64,000 nucleotides of DNA, taken from assembly GCF_900188385.1 (NCBI RefSeq), contig NZ_FZOI01000006.1, forward strand, positions 161,858 through 225,857, in the 5' to 3' direction. Below are positions 1 through 9,230 of the stretch, piece after piece. Source of the stretch: Azospirillum sp. RU38E (GTDB lineage Bacteria; Pseudomonadota; Alphaproteobacteria; Azospirillales; Azospirillaceae). The stretch's first letter is position 1, and each line of letters starts with the position of its first letter. The notes under the pieces are model-generated. The model saw nothing but the letters and a program-made list of their open reading frames with translations. It did not search any database and had not been told where the DNA came from. Both the position numbers and the translations under genes were made by a program.

Positions 1-1
1 C

Positions 2-1915
2 GAAACGGAACGCAAGCAGGCCAGCGGCGGGCTGCAATGGCGCCCCACCGATTCTATTGAGATTAATGCCTCGGCGATTTTCGCGCGCGACAATACGGAT
101 TACGACGTCAACCAGCAGGTCTTCCTGTTCAACACCGCGCGCCTGAAGGTCAACAAGGTGACCAATGGCACGGCGGTCAATACCACCGCGACCAACTTCA
201 CGATGGAAAATAACCGTCAGGAGGAAGAGCGCAATCTGACCAGCCAGGGCTATACCCTGTCGGGCACATGGACCGGTGATGATGGCTGGGTCGCCAAGAC
301 GGCGGTGAACTATACCCAGGGCAAGGCCTATCTGCGTGAAGCGGCGGCCATTCTGGGTATCAATATCCCCAGTGCCACCATTGATATTGCCGATCCGGAT
401 GCCATTGGCTACACGGTCAGCACCGATCTGGCCAATGCCGGGCTGTATGCCCCCAACCTGCTGAACCGCAACGAATATCCCAACGGCGCCACCCGCCGGA
501 TGAAGTCTAGCGAACTGTCTGAACAGGTCGATCTGTCCAAGGAAGTGGCGTTCGGCCCGATCAGCAAGCTGAGCGTTGGTGCCAAGAACCGGCACGAAAG
601 TTTCGACCGCTATATCACGCGTCATGACATGATCGCGCTGTCCAACGCTCCGGCGCCCGGCAGCAGCATTTTCCCATCCATGCCGAGCAATTACTATTCG
701 GTCGGCGATTTCCTGGATGGGCGCTTTGACATCCCGCATGGCTGGGTCGGCCCCAACCCGTCCGCCTATGACAAGGCGCTGGCGGCGGCCGGCATTGTGG
801 TTCCGGAAATCTTCGCCCCGGAATCCAGCTATAAGGTGGACCGCTACATGCCGTCCGCCTATGCGATGGCCAGCATCGACACCATGCTAGCCGACATGAA
901 GGTGACGGGTAATCTTGGCCTGCGCTATGAATATACCCGCCAGAAGGTGAAGGGTAACGTCACCGGTCCGCGGACCGATGGCTATACCGAGGTGCAGCAG
1001 GATATTGGCGACTATACCCAGTCGCAGCATTACGATAACTGGCTGCCCAGCTTCAACCTGTCCGTCGAGCCGGTGGACAAGCTGATGGTCCGGTTTGCCG
1101 CCGCCAAGGTGTTGGTCCGCCCGATCCTGGATTCCAACAGCTCCCTGGCCCAGACCACCTCGCGCACCACCAATTCTCAGAACACCAAGACCGATATTGT
1201 GACGGTCAATCTGGGTCAGGCCGGCCTGAAGCCGCTGACCGCCAACCAGATCGATCTGGGGGTGGAGTGGTATTACAGCCGCACCGGTGCCTTCTCCATC
1301 AACGGTTTCCAGAAATGGATCAAGAACGGCACCTATTCGGCGCTGGTCTGCCCGGGTTCCTTTGCCGGCACGCCGCTGACCAACAATGGCAATGACTGCG
1401 TTGACGCCGCCGGCAATATTTATGACATCACCCAGACGCTGAACGACCCCTCCACCATCAAGCTGAAGGGCTTTGAGGTGAGCTGGAACCAGTCGTTCGA
1501 CGATTACCTGCCGGTGGATGGGTTTGGCATCATCGGTAACTTCACCAAGGTTTATCCGCAGAAGGTGAAGATTGGTACCGGTTATACCGTGCGTAACCTG
1601 TCCAAGACCTCCTGGAACGTCACGCCCTATTGGGAAAATGACAGTTTCAGCGTGCGCGTGGCCATCAACCACCGCAGCGGTTATGATCAGAACAGCGCCG
1701 ACAGCTTCTTCGCCCGCGAAGGCCATACGGTGAAGGCCCGCACCCAGGTGGATCTCAGCGCCGGCTATACATTCGATGAACATCTCAGCTTCAGCGTGGG
1801 TGTCATCAATCTGAACGAAAGCAGCGAAGAGGCCTATTACAACGATCCTTCCGTCTGGCAGGAAAGCAGCTTCTATGGCCGCAGCTTCTACGCTGCTGCG
1901 ACCTGGAAGATGTAA
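2..1915 (+). CDS. TonB-dependent outer-membrane receptor, C-terminal part (cut by window start)
   Basis: The reading frame is open from base 2, so the gene begins outside the window; 637 residues are visible. The protein has the alternating aromatic/polar strands of a TonB-dependent receptor beta-barrel, with stretches such as LGLRYEYTRQKV and a C-terminal strand ending FYAAATWKM. The N-terminal plug is missing from view. Such receptors import large or scarce ligands (siderophores, oligosaccharides) across the outer membrane using TonB energy. The next genes encode glycan-degrading enzymes in the same direction, which suggests an oligosaccharide ligand. The last residue is Met rather than the usual Phe. 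The family call is firm and the ligand is inferred. Confidence 0.9.
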   Translation, partial: ETERKQASGGLQWRPTDSIEINASAIFARDNTDYDVNQQVFLFNTARLKVNKVTNGTAVNTTATNFTMENNRQEEERNLTSQGYTLSGTWTGDDGWVAKTAVNYTQGKAYLREAAAILGINIPSATIDIADPDAIGYTVSTDLANAGLYAPNLLNRNEYPNGATRRMKSSELSEQVDLSKEVAFGPISKLSVGAKNRHESFDRYITRHDMIALSNAPAPGSSIFPSMPSNYYSVGDFLDGRFDIPHGWVGPNPSAYDKALAAAGIVVPEIFAPESSYKVDRYMPSAYAMASIDTMLADMKVTGNLGLRYEYTRQKVKGNVTGPRTDGYTEVQQDIGDYTQSQHYDNWLPSFNLSVEPVDKLMVRFAAAKVLVRPILDSNSSLAQTTSRTTNSQNTKTDIVTVNLGQAGLKPLTANQIDLGVEWYYSRTGAFSINGFQKWIKNGTYSALVCPGSFAGTPLTNNGNDCVDAAGNIYDITQTLNDPSTIKLKGFEVSWNQSFDDYLPVDGFGIIGNFTKVYPQKVKIGTGYTVRNLSKTSWNVTPYWENDSFSVRVAINHRSGYDQNSADSFFAREGHTVKARTQVDLSAGYTFDEHLSFSVGVINLNESSEEAYYNDPSVWQESSFYGRSFYAAATWKM

Positions 1916-2035
1916 TCGCCATTGGCAGCATCCCGGTGTGCCAAGCCCATTGGGATGTTGCCAGCTTTTGCTTGCGACAAGCGCTGCGGCATCCGCGCTT
2001 GCGTGGTCAGCACTTCAACGGATGGATGACAGACA

Positions 2036-4387
2036 TTGGCGATTTCAGCATTGGCCAGCCTTTCCACCCGCTCCTTCTGCCTGATGTCGGCCGCGCTCTG
2101 GCTGATCACCAGCGGCGGTCTGCCGGCACCGGTGGCCGCGAAACCGACGCAGAAAACCGCCATGCCGGCCGAAGCAACAGCAGAAGCGCAGGCCGTGCTG
2201 GGGCGGTTGGGGGTGGATACAAGCCTGATCAACCTGTCCTTGAAGAAAATGGACAAGCCCTATTACCGGGTTCGCACCGATAAGGGGCATCTCTCGGTGG
2301 AAGGGGATTCCGCTGTGGCGCTGGTGCATGGGGCTGTCCGCTATCTGGGTCGCCAGGGGGCGCTGGCGGTCAGTTGGGAAGGCAACCGTCGCCAGACGGT
2401 GGCCTTCGCGCCCGGCTATGACAGCGGGGACGTCACATCCCCCTTCGGCCTGCGCACCTATCTCAACCCCTGCACCTTTGGTTACACCAGCGTCTGGTGG
2501 GATTGGGCCCGCTGGGAGCAGGAAATTGACTGGATGGCTGCCCATGGCATTGATACGCCGCTGGCCATGGAAGGGCAGGAATATGTCTGGCGTGCCCTGT
2601 GGCGGGAAGAGGGGTTGAGCGATACGGCGATTGCCGATGGCTTCTCCGCCGCCCCCTTCCTGCCCTGGCAGCGCATGGGCAATATCGCCGGCTACCGCGC
2701 GCCTTTGTCCACCGGCTGGATCTACAAGAAGCACACCCTGCAAAAGCGCATCCTGGAACGGATGCGCGCCCTGGGCATGAAGCCGATCCTGCCCGCCTTT
2801 GCCGGCTATGTGCCCAAGGCCTTTGCCGAGCGCCATCCGGAGGCCCGGATCTATCAGATGCGGGAATGGGAAGGTTTCCCCGGCACCTATTGGCTGGACC
2901 CGTCCGATCCGCTATTCGCCCGCATCGCCAAGCGCTTCATTGCGCTTTACAATGAAACCTATGGGCCGGGGCAATATTACCTGCTGGATGCCTTCAACGA
3001 GATGGTGCCCCCCATCGCGGAGGATGGCAGCGACGCCCGCCAGGCCACCTATGGCGATTCCACCGCCAACACCGCCGCTGCCCGCGCCGCCGCCCTGCCG
3101 GCAGAGGTGCGCAGCGCCCGGCTGGCCGCCTATGGCGAGCGGCTTTACCAGTCGGTGACGGAGGCCGCCCCCGGTGCCACTTGGGTGATGCAGGGCTGGC
3201 TGTTCGGGGCCGACAAACATTTCTGGACGCCCGACGCCATCGCCGCCTTCCTGTCCAAGGTGCCGGATGAACGGATGCTGATCCTGGATATCGGCAATGA
3301 CCGTTATCCCGGCATCTGGCAATCCAGCAACGCCTTTGACGGCAAGCACTGGATCTATGGCTATGTCCATAATTACGGCGGCAGCAACCCGGTCTATGGC
3401 GACCTGTCCTTCTACCGCACCGATATGGAAGCGGTGCTGCGCCATCCGGGGCGCGGGTCGCTGGCCGGTTTTGGCATGTTCCCGGAAGGGCTGCATAATA
3501 ACGGCATCGTCTATGATTACGCCTATGATCTGGCCTGGGGGGAGCTGTCGGGCCAAACCGGCGCGCCGCCGGTGGAAAGCTGGCTGTCCGACCGGCTGCG
3601 CGCCCGTTATGGCACGGTGACGCCGGCCTTGCTGGATGGCTGGAACAAGGTGATTGCCGGGGCCTTCAGCACGCGGTACTGGACACCGCGCTGGTGGGAA
3701 AAGCGCGCCGGGGCCTATCTGTTCTTCAAACGGCCGACCCTGGCCGGGTCGGATTATCCGGCCCCGCCGGGCGATGCTGCCCAATTGCGCGCCGGGATCG
3801 AGGCGCTGCTGGCCCAGGCGTCCGGGCTGGGGGCGGAACCGCTTTACCTCTATGATCTGATCGATCTGACCGGCCATTATGCCAGCCTGAAGCTGGACGA
3901 GGCGTTGAAGCAGGCCATCGCCGCCTATAAGGCTGGCGATCTGGCGGCCGGTGATCACGCCGCCGCGCGGGTGGAGGCACTGGCCCGCCAGATTGACAGC
4001 CTGCTGGGCAACCAGCAGGAAACACTGGGAAGCTGGATCGAAGACGCCCGCGCCTATGGCGACACACCGGCGGAGAAGCAGCATTTTGCCCAGGATGCCA
4101 AGGCCATTGTCACCCTGTGGGGTGGCACGGGGAACCTGTCGGACTATGCCTCGCGCGCCTGGCAGGGGCTTTATGCCGGCTATTACCTGCCGCGCTGGCA
4201 GCGCTTCCTGAACGCCGCCCGACAGGCGGCGGTGGCGGGCAAGCCGCTGGATGAAGCGACGGTGAAGGCCGATATCAAGGCCTGGGAACAGGGCTGGCTC
4301 AGCGATGAGAACCTATGGCCGCGCCAGCGGCCGGCATCGCCCCTGGCCGCCCTGCGCACGCTGCTGGCAGAGGTGGACCGGCCATGA
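2036..4387 (+). CDS. GH89 alpha-N-acetylglucosaminidase (NAGLU family)
   Basis: This 783-residue protein matches the NAGLU/GH89 family along its length. It has a small N-terminal alpha/beta domain, then a catalytic barrel with family landmarks LNPCTFGYTSVWWDWARWEQ, MAAHGIDTPLAMEGQE and LLDAFNEMVPP, the last probably carrying a catalytic acid, and then a helical C-terminal domain. Enzymes of the family remove terminal alpha-linked N-acetylglucosamine. The annotated start is TTG; an ATG at 2084 also leaves a hydrophobic export signal (SAALWLITSGGLPAPVAA). The protein is therefore probably periplasmic or surface-exposed. Its stop overlaps the next gene's ATG (ATGA), so the two are translationally coupled. 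The substrate is not determinable from sequence. Confidence 0.92.
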   Translation: MAISALASLSTRSFCLMSAALWLITSGGLPAPVAAKPTQKTAMPAEATAEAQAVLGRLGVDTSLINLSLKKMDKPYYRVRTDKGHLSVEGDSAVALVHGAVRYLGRQGALAVSWEGNRRQTVAFAPGYDSGDVTSPFGLRTYLNPCTFGYTSVWWDWARWEQEIDWMAAHGIDTPLAMEGQEYVWRALWREEGLSDTAIADGFSAAPFLPWQRMGNIAGYRAPLSTGWIYKKHTLQKRILERMRALGMKPILPAFAGYVPKAFAERHPEARIYQMREWEGFPGTYWLDPSDPLFARIAKRFIALYNETYGPGQYYLLDAFNEMVPPIAEDGSDARQATYGDSTANTAAARAAALPAEVRSARLAAYGERLYQSVTEAAPGATWVMQGWLFGADKHFWTPDAIAAFLSKVPDERMLILDIGNDRYPGIWQSSNAFDGKHWIYGYVHNYGGSNPVYGDLSFYRTDMEAVLRHPGRGSLAGFGMFPEGLHNNGIVYDYAYDLAWGELSGQTGAPPVESWLSDRLRARYGTVTPALLDGWNKVIAGAFSTRYWTPRWWEKRAGAYLFFKRPTLAGSDYPAPPGDAAQLRAGIEALLAQASGLGAEPLYLYDLIDLTGHYASLKLDEALKQAIAAYKAGDLAAGDHAAARVEALARQIDSLLGNQQETLGSWIEDARAYGDTPAEKQHFAQDAKAIVTLWGGTGNLSDYASRAWQGLYAGYYLPRWQRFLNAARQAAVAGKPLDEATVKADIKAWEQGWLSDENLWPRQRPASPLAALRTLLAEVDRP

Positions 4388-5514
4388 GCGTGATCAGCAC
4401 AGCCGCGCCCAAGCGCTTCATCGCGCTCGATGTGTTTCGCGGCGCCACCATCTTTTTGATGATCCTGGTCAATACGGCCGGGGCCGGGGCACCGCCCTTT
4501 GCACAATTGGTCCATGCGAAATGGATCGGCTTCACCCTGGCCGATCTGGTTTTCCCCACGTTCCTGTTCGCCATGGGCAACGCGATGAGTTTCGCGTTGC
4601 GCAAGCCGCTGCCGACCGGTGCTTATGTAAAGGGCCTGTGCCGGCGGGCGGCCATCATCTTCCTGCTGGGCTTCCTGATGTACTGGTTCCCCTTTGTGGC
4701 GCGCGGGGAAACGGGATGGGCCTTCCTGCCCTTTGATCACACCCGGATACCAGGGGTGCTGCAGCGGCTGGCGCTTTGCTATCTGCTGGCGGGATTGCTG
4801 GTGCGCTGGCTGGGCGTGCGGCAGATCGTGCTGGCCTGTATCGTGCTGCTGCTGGGCTATTGGGGGATTCTGCTGGCCTTCAGCGAGCCGGGGTTGGCCT
4901 ATGATAAATATGCCAATATCGGCACGAAGATTGATCTCTGGCTGATCGGTCCGGCGCATCTTTACAAGAAGGATAATGGCTTCGATCCGGAAGGGCTGCT
5001 GGGCACCCTGCCGGCGACGGTGAATGTGCTGGCCGGCTATCTGGCCGGTGTGGCCATCCTGCGCGGGGCATCGCTGGTCCGTACGGTCCGGCTGATGGCG
5101 GTGGCCGGGGTGGGGCTGGTGCTGGCCGGGCTGGCCTGGGCACCCTGGTTCCCGATCGCCAAGAAGCTGTGGACCGGCTCCTTCGTTCTGCTGACGACGG
5201 GGCTGGACCTGATCCTGCTGGCGGGGCTGATCGCCCTGGTGGAACTGGCGGGCCGACAGCGCGGCACGTCCTTTTTCACCATCCTGGGGCGTAACCCGCT
5301 GGCGATATATCTGTTCTCCGAACTGTTCGTGATTGTGCTGGAGATGGTGCGCATCGGCCCGCAAGGCGGTGTCTATCACTGGATCGGCGTCACCCTGTTC
5401 CAGCCCCTGGCGCCGGGGCCGGTGGGATCGCTGCTCTGCGCCTTTGCCTATACGATGGTCTGCTGGGCGGTGGCCTGGGCAATGGATCGCAAGGGATTGA
5501 TCCTGAAGGCCTGA
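4384..5514 (+). CDS. HGSNAT-like membrane acyltransferase (DUF5009/YeiB-type)
   Basis: This multi-spanning membrane protein of 376 residues begins with RFIALDVFRGATIFLMILVN, the signature of bacterial homologues of heparan-alpha-glucosaminide N-acetyltransferase. It continues with the family motif IPGVLQRLALCYLL and about ten hydrophobic segments. Relatives move acetyl groups across a membrane onto amino sugars. The start is the ATG overlapping the preceding stop codon, preferred over an upstream in-frame start at 4315 that would run far into the GH89 gene. Coupling to an alpha-N-acetylglucosaminidase suggests that the two act on the same amino-sugar glycan. The acetyl-transfer activity is a family-level inference. 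Confidence 0.85.
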   Translation: MSVISTAAPKRFIALDVFRGATIFLMILVNTAGAGAPPFAQLVHAKWIGFTLADLVFPTFLFAMGNAMSFALRKPLPTGAYVKGLCRRAAIIFLLGFLMYWFPFVARGETGWAFLPFDHTRIPGVLQRLALCYLLAGLLVRWLGVRQIVLACIVLLLGYWGILLAFSEPGLAYDKYANIGTKIDLWLIGPAHLYKKDNGFDPEGLLGTLPATVNVLAGYLAGVAILRGASLVRTVRLMAVAGVGLVLAGLAWAPWFPIAKKLWTGSFVLLTTGLDLILLAGLIALVELAGRQRGTSFFTILGRNPLAIYLFSELFVIVLEMVRIGPQGGVYHWIGVTLFQPLAPGPVGSLLCAFAYTMVCWAVAWAMDRKGLILKA

Positions 5515-5548
5515 TCCCGAGTTCCGTGTTGAAACCGGTCGGCGATCT

Positions 5549-5587
5549 GCCCCCGCCGGTGCCCGTTGGGGCACTTGCGGGGGCTTT
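5549..5587 (+). terminator. Rho-independent terminator after the GH89 operon
   Basis: An inverted repeat, GCCCCCGC (5549-5556) with GCGGGGGC (5577-5584), encloses a second inner stem GTGCCC/GGGCAC and is followed by TTT. It lies 35 bases after the acyltransferase stop codon. Confidence 0.75.
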
Positions 5588-5593
5588 GACTTC

Positions 5594-5752
5594 TACCAAT
5601 CTCCCTTGATCGTGACCGATCCAGGGAGATTTTGCGTTCCCTCAGTCGCCGGGCGGGCGCATAAGGCACCCTTGGCTCACGCGCCACGAGGTGCTGAGCC
5701 GGCGGTCGCCGGCCTCCAATCCGCCAAGGGACAAGCCCTTGGCGGATTGGTA
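5594..5752 (+). repeat. Dispersed 159-bp structured repeat, copy 1
   Basis: The element runs from TACCAATCTCCC to GGCGGATTGGTA. The first hairpin pairs AATCTCCCT with AGGGAGATT around GATCG/CGATC. The last pairs AATCCGCCAAGGG with CCCTTGGCGGATT. The right end lies directly against the stop codon (TAA, 5753-5755) of the minus-strand GH3 gene. Other copies are at 18078, 32627 (inverted) and 62719, with a half copy at 36203. Confidence 0.9.
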
Positions 5753-8041
5753 TTATGCCAGCAGTTCAAACATGCCGGTCACCCCTTCCGCCTGGGCGGA
5801 GGGGGCGATCCAGAGTGTGAACAGGCCCGGTTCCACCGTCGGCTTGTTCTCCACCCCATAGAAAAGCAGGTCACGGCGGCTGAGGGTGAAGCTCACCACC
5901 CGGCTTTCGCCCGCTGCCAGTGGCAGCTTGGTGAAGGCCTTCAATTCCCGCACCGGCCGGGTGATGCTGGCTGTCTGGTCGCGGATGTAAAGCTGGGCCA
6001 CCTCCTCCGCGGCGCGCTGGCCCCGGTTGGTGATGGTGGCGCTGATGGTCAGCGTGCCATCCCAGGCCAGCGTGGCGGGCAGTTTCAGATCGCTGTAATG
6101 GATATCGCCATAGGTCAGACCATGCCCGAACGGGTACAGCGCCTCGTTGGGCGCTTCCCGGTACCTGGCCTTATATTCCGTCGGCTTGCCCGCCAGCACC
6201 GGCCGGCCCGTGTTCTTATGGGCATAGAAATAGGGCTGCTGCCCGGTTTCATAGGGAAAGGAACAGGGCAGCCGGCCGGAGGGGCCATGGTCGCCGAACA
6301 GGATATCGGCCATGGCGTGCCCGGCCTCCGAGCCTAAGAACCAGGTCACCAGAATGGCCTTGGCATCACGCACCGCCCCTTGCACGGCCAGCGCCCGGCC
6401 ATTGGTCAGCAGGACCACCATGGGTTTGCCGGTGGTGGCCAGCGCCTCGGCCAGTTCCTGCTGGGCGGTGGGCAGGCCGATATCCGTGCGGCTCTGCGCC
6501 TCGCCGGACATGCGCTCATTCTCGCCCACGCACAGCACCACGATATCGGCGGCCCTGGCGGCGGCCATTGCCGCCTCAATCCCACCCGGCAGGGGGGCAT
6601 TGACGCCGCATCCATCGGTGAAGCTGACCGTCGCATCCGGCCCCAGTGCCGCGCGCACGCCGGTGGGCAGGTCCACCGCCTGGGCATTGTCGCCATAGAT
6701 CACCCAAGGGCCATTCAGGCTGCGTTCCTGGCGCAGGAAGGGGCCGATGAAGGCGATCTTGCGCCCCTGCTTGGGCAGGGGCAGCAGATTGTCCTCATTC
6801 TTCAGCAGCACGATGGATTTGCGCCCCGCCTCCCGCGCCAGGGCCAGATGGGCGGGCAGGCGGGTGCGGGCCTTTTCCCGCTTGGCATTGATGCGGCGGA
6901 ACGGATCATCGAACAGGCCCAGCATGGCCTTGACCGCCAGCACCCGGCGCACTGACCGGTCAACCACCGCTTCCGGTACCAGCCCGTCACGCACCAGCCC
7001 CGGCAGGTGGCGGGCATAGAGGTCGCTCTGCATACTCATGTCGACGCCGGCCAGGATGGCCAGACGGGCGGCATCCCGCCCATCCCTGGCATAGCCATGG
7101 GCGATCATCTCCTCATCGCCGGTATAGTCGGAAACGATGATGCCCTGGAATTTCCATTCATCGCGCAGCAGATCGGTCATCAGCCATTTATTGCCATGCG
7201 CGGGAATGCCGTTGATTTCATTGAAGGCGGCCATGCCCGACAGGGCACCGGCATCAAACCCGGCCTGATAGGGGGGCAGATAGACTTCCCGCAGGGTGCG
7301 TTCGGACATATCCACCGTATTATAATCCAGCCCGCCCATGGCAGCACCATAGGCGGCGACATGCTTGATGCAGGCCATCATTGCATCATCGGCCCGCAGG
7401 TCACCGCCCTGGAACCCCTTCACGCGCGCCGCGGCGAACAGGCAGCCCAGCAGCACATCCTCCCCGGCCCCTTCCATGGTGCGGCCCCAGCGCTGGTCGC
7501 GGGCAATATCCACCATGGGGGCGAAGGTCCAGTCGATGCCGGCGGCGGCGGCCTCAATCGCCGCCACCCGCGCGGTTCGCTCCGCCAGCGATGGTTCAAA
7601 GCTGGCCGCCTCCCCCACGCCGACGGGGAAGATGGTGCGGTGACCGTGGATGATGTCTGCGGCGAAGACCAGCGGGATCTTCATCCGTGATTTCTGCATC
7701 ACCGCCCGCTGCATCCGTTCGGCCATCACGGCGCCATTGCCGTTGAACACGCCGGTCAGGCGACCGGCCACAGCGGCTTCCACCTGCTGATCGAAATTCC
7801 CGCTATTGCCGCTGGGCGGGTTGATGGCGGTGGCGACACCGCCACTCCAGGCCGCGGCCATCAGCTGCAACTGCCCGGCCTTTTCCTCCACATTCATCCG
7901 GCTGATTAATGCGTCGATGAAGGCTGGCACGGGGCCGGCTTCCGCCGCCTGTGCCAGGGGCCGGGCCGGGCTGGCCATCCAGGCCGCCGCGACACCCGCC
8001 CCCATCATCACCGCCCGCCGGGATATTTTCTTGTCACCCAT
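5753..8041 (-). CDS. bglX: GH3 family beta-glucosidase, Tat-exported
   Basis: This 762-residue enzyme has the full GH3 layout: N-terminal barrel, second alpha/beta domain (from about residue 390, beginning SIVLLKNEDNLLPL) and a fibronectin-like C-terminal domain (ITNRGQRAAEEVAQLYI). The motif IIVSDYTGDEE carries the expected nucleophile Asp, and KHVAAYGA is also typical. The N-terminus KKISRRAVMMGAGVAAA is a twin-arginine signal, so the enzyme is exported folded to the periplasm. GH3 enzymes release glucose or related sugars from beta-linked oligosaccharides. It is transcribed divergently from the lacI gene, with a LacI-type operator in the shared region. The symbol is used in the broad annotation sense. 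Confidence 0.92.
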   Translation of the reverse strand: MGDKKISRRAVMMGAGVAAAWMASPARPLAQAAEAGPVPAFIDALISRMNVEEKAGQLQLMAAAWSGGVATAINPPSGNSGNFDQQVEAAVAGRLTGVFNGNGAVMAERMQRAVMQKSRMKIPLVFAADIIHGHRTIFPVGVGEAASFEPSLAERTARVAAIEAAAAGIDWTFAPMVDIARDQRWGRTMEGAGEDVLLGCLFAAARVKGFQGGDLRADDAMMACIKHVAAYGAAMGGLDYNTVDMSERTLREVYLPPYQAGFDAGALSGMAAFNEINGIPAHGNKWLMTDLLRDEWKFQGIIVSDYTGDEEMIAHGYARDGRDAARLAILAGVDMSMQSDLYARHLPGLVRDGLVPEAVVDRSVRRVLAVKAMLGLFDDPFRRINAKREKARTRLPAHLALAREAGRKSIVLLKNEDNLLPLPKQGRKIAFIGPFLRQERSLNGPWVIYGDNAQAVDLPTGVRAALGPDATVSFTDGCGVNAPLPGGIEAAMAAARAADIVVLCVGENERMSGEAQSRTDIGLPTAQQELAEALATTGKPMVVLLTNGRALAVQGAVRDAKAILVTWFLGSEAGHAMADILFGDHGPSGRLPCSFPYETGQQPYFYAHKNTGRPVLAGKPTEYKARYREAPNEALYPFGHGLTYGDIHYSDLKLPATLAWDGTLTISATITNRGQRAAEEVAQLYIRDQTASITRPVRELKAFTKLPLAAGESRVVSFTLSRRDLLFYGVENKPTVEPGLFTLWIAPSAQAEGVTGMFELLA

Positions 8042-8111
8042 CGTTGCCTCTCGTGTGACCCGTCCCGTGCAAATTCACGAATTGGGGTCAAAAATGGGGT
8101 TGACTGCATCA

Positions 8112-8125
8112 TGTAACCGGTTGCA
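8112..8125 (+). promoter_or_regulatory. LacI-type operator between the GH3 gene and lacI
   Basis: TGTAACCGGTTGCA is a nearly perfect palindrome centred on CG, the usual LacI/GalR operator form. It closely matches the two sites at 10739 and 10792. On the minus strand it overlaps a possible -10 (TATGCA) 18 bases from TTGCGC, so it could repress the GH3 gene. Binding by the adjacent LacI protein is inferred. Confidence 0.75.
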
Positions 8126-8225
8126 TAGACGATTTCACAGTATCAGCGCAATAGAAGTTCGTAGCACGGACCGGTTTCTTCGGTCATAAAGGGTCTCTGG
8201 CCGGACATCATCACGGGGAATTGAC

Positions 8226-9230
8226 GTGGGCAACGGGAAGCCGCCGCATAATGCGACGATCAGGGATGTGGCTCGTCTGGCCGGTGTTTCGGTTGCCACC
8301 GTGTCGCGCGCGGTCAATGGCCATCCCAGTGTCAGCCCGGATACGCGCGACCGCATCAATCGGGTGGCGGAAAGCCTGAACTATACCCCCCATGCGGGCG
8401 CGCGCAGCCTGTCCATCGCCAAGACCCAGGCCATCGGCGTGGTCCTGCCGGACCTGTTCGGGGAATTCTTCTCTGAACTGGTGCGCGGGCTGGATCGGCG
8501 GGCGGGGGAATTGGGCTATCACCTGATGCTGTCCAGCCTGCACGCCGATCTGGCACGGGTGACGCGGGCGGTTTCCACCATGCGCGGGCGGGTGGATGGG
8601 GTGATCATCATGGCCCCGCAATTGCCGGTAAAGACCCTGGCTGCGACCTTGCCGGCGGGGATGCCGACCCTGCTGCTGAACAGCGAACGCAATCGTACCC
8701 ACCCGGTGATCAGCTTTGACAACCAGTCCGGGGCTGTGGCGGTGACCCGGCATCTGATCGGGCTGGGGCGGCGCCATATCGTGCATATTGCCGGCCCCGC
8801 CGGCAATCTGGATGCGCGGGAACGCGCGGATGGATATCGCCGGGCCATGGCGGAATTTGCCCCCGATGCCCCGGTAACGGTGGTGGAAGGCCGCTTCGAT
8901 GATTTATCCGGGGCGGCGGCGCTGCGCGACCTGCTGGCGGCCGGCACCCAGGTGGATGCTGTCTTTGCCGCCAATGACATGATGGCCATCGGCGCCCTGA
9001 CCTGGGCGCGCCAGAACGGCCTTTCCGTGCCGGGGCAGATTGCCGTGGCCGGCTTCGATGATATTCCGCTGGCCCATTATCTGGGCCTGACAACCATGCG
9101 TGTGCATGTCGCCGAGTTGGGGGGCCGCGCCGTCACCCGGCTGGCGGCGATGATTGATGGCGATGATGCCGGCAAGAAGCTGGAGATCATCACGCCCGAC
9201 CTTGTGATCAGGGAGTCCACCCGACAATGA
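8226..9230 (+). CDS. LacI family transcriptional regulator
   Basis: This 334-residue protein has an N-terminal helix-turn-helix (ATIRDVARLAGVSVATVSRAVNG, about residues 10-32) and hinge. A periplasmic-binding-protein-like sensor domain follows, beginning KTQAIGVVLPDLFGEFF and ending with the FDDIPLAHYLGLTTMRV segment typical of the family. The start is GTG. It sits between divergent GH3 and GH144-like genes and overlaps the latter by ATGA. The three matching palindromes nearby are its likely operators, so it probably represses the locus until a sugar inducer binds. The inducer is unknown. Confidence 0.93.
   Translation: MGNGKPPHNATIRDVARLAGVSVATVSRAVNGHPSVSPDTRDRINRVAESLNYTPHAGARSLSIAKTQAIGVVLPDLFGEFFSELVRGLDRRAGELGYHLMLSSLHADLARVTRAVSTMRGRVDGVIIMAPQLPVKTLAATLPAGMPTLLLNSERNRTHPVISFDNQSGAVAVTRHLIGLGRRHIVHIAGPAGNLDARERADGYRRAMAEFAPDAPVTVVEGRFDDLSGAAALRDLLAAGTQVDAVFAANDMMAIGALTWARQNGLSVPGQIAVAGFDDIPLAHYLGLTTMRVHVAELGGRAVTRLAAMIDGDDAGKKLEIITPDLVIRESTRQ

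Noticed and set aside
4183..5574. 463-codon minus-strand frame
   Set aside because: It is antisense to the acyltransferase gene, rich in Gln/Arg/Pro, with no known motif; it is typical of high-GC shadow frames.
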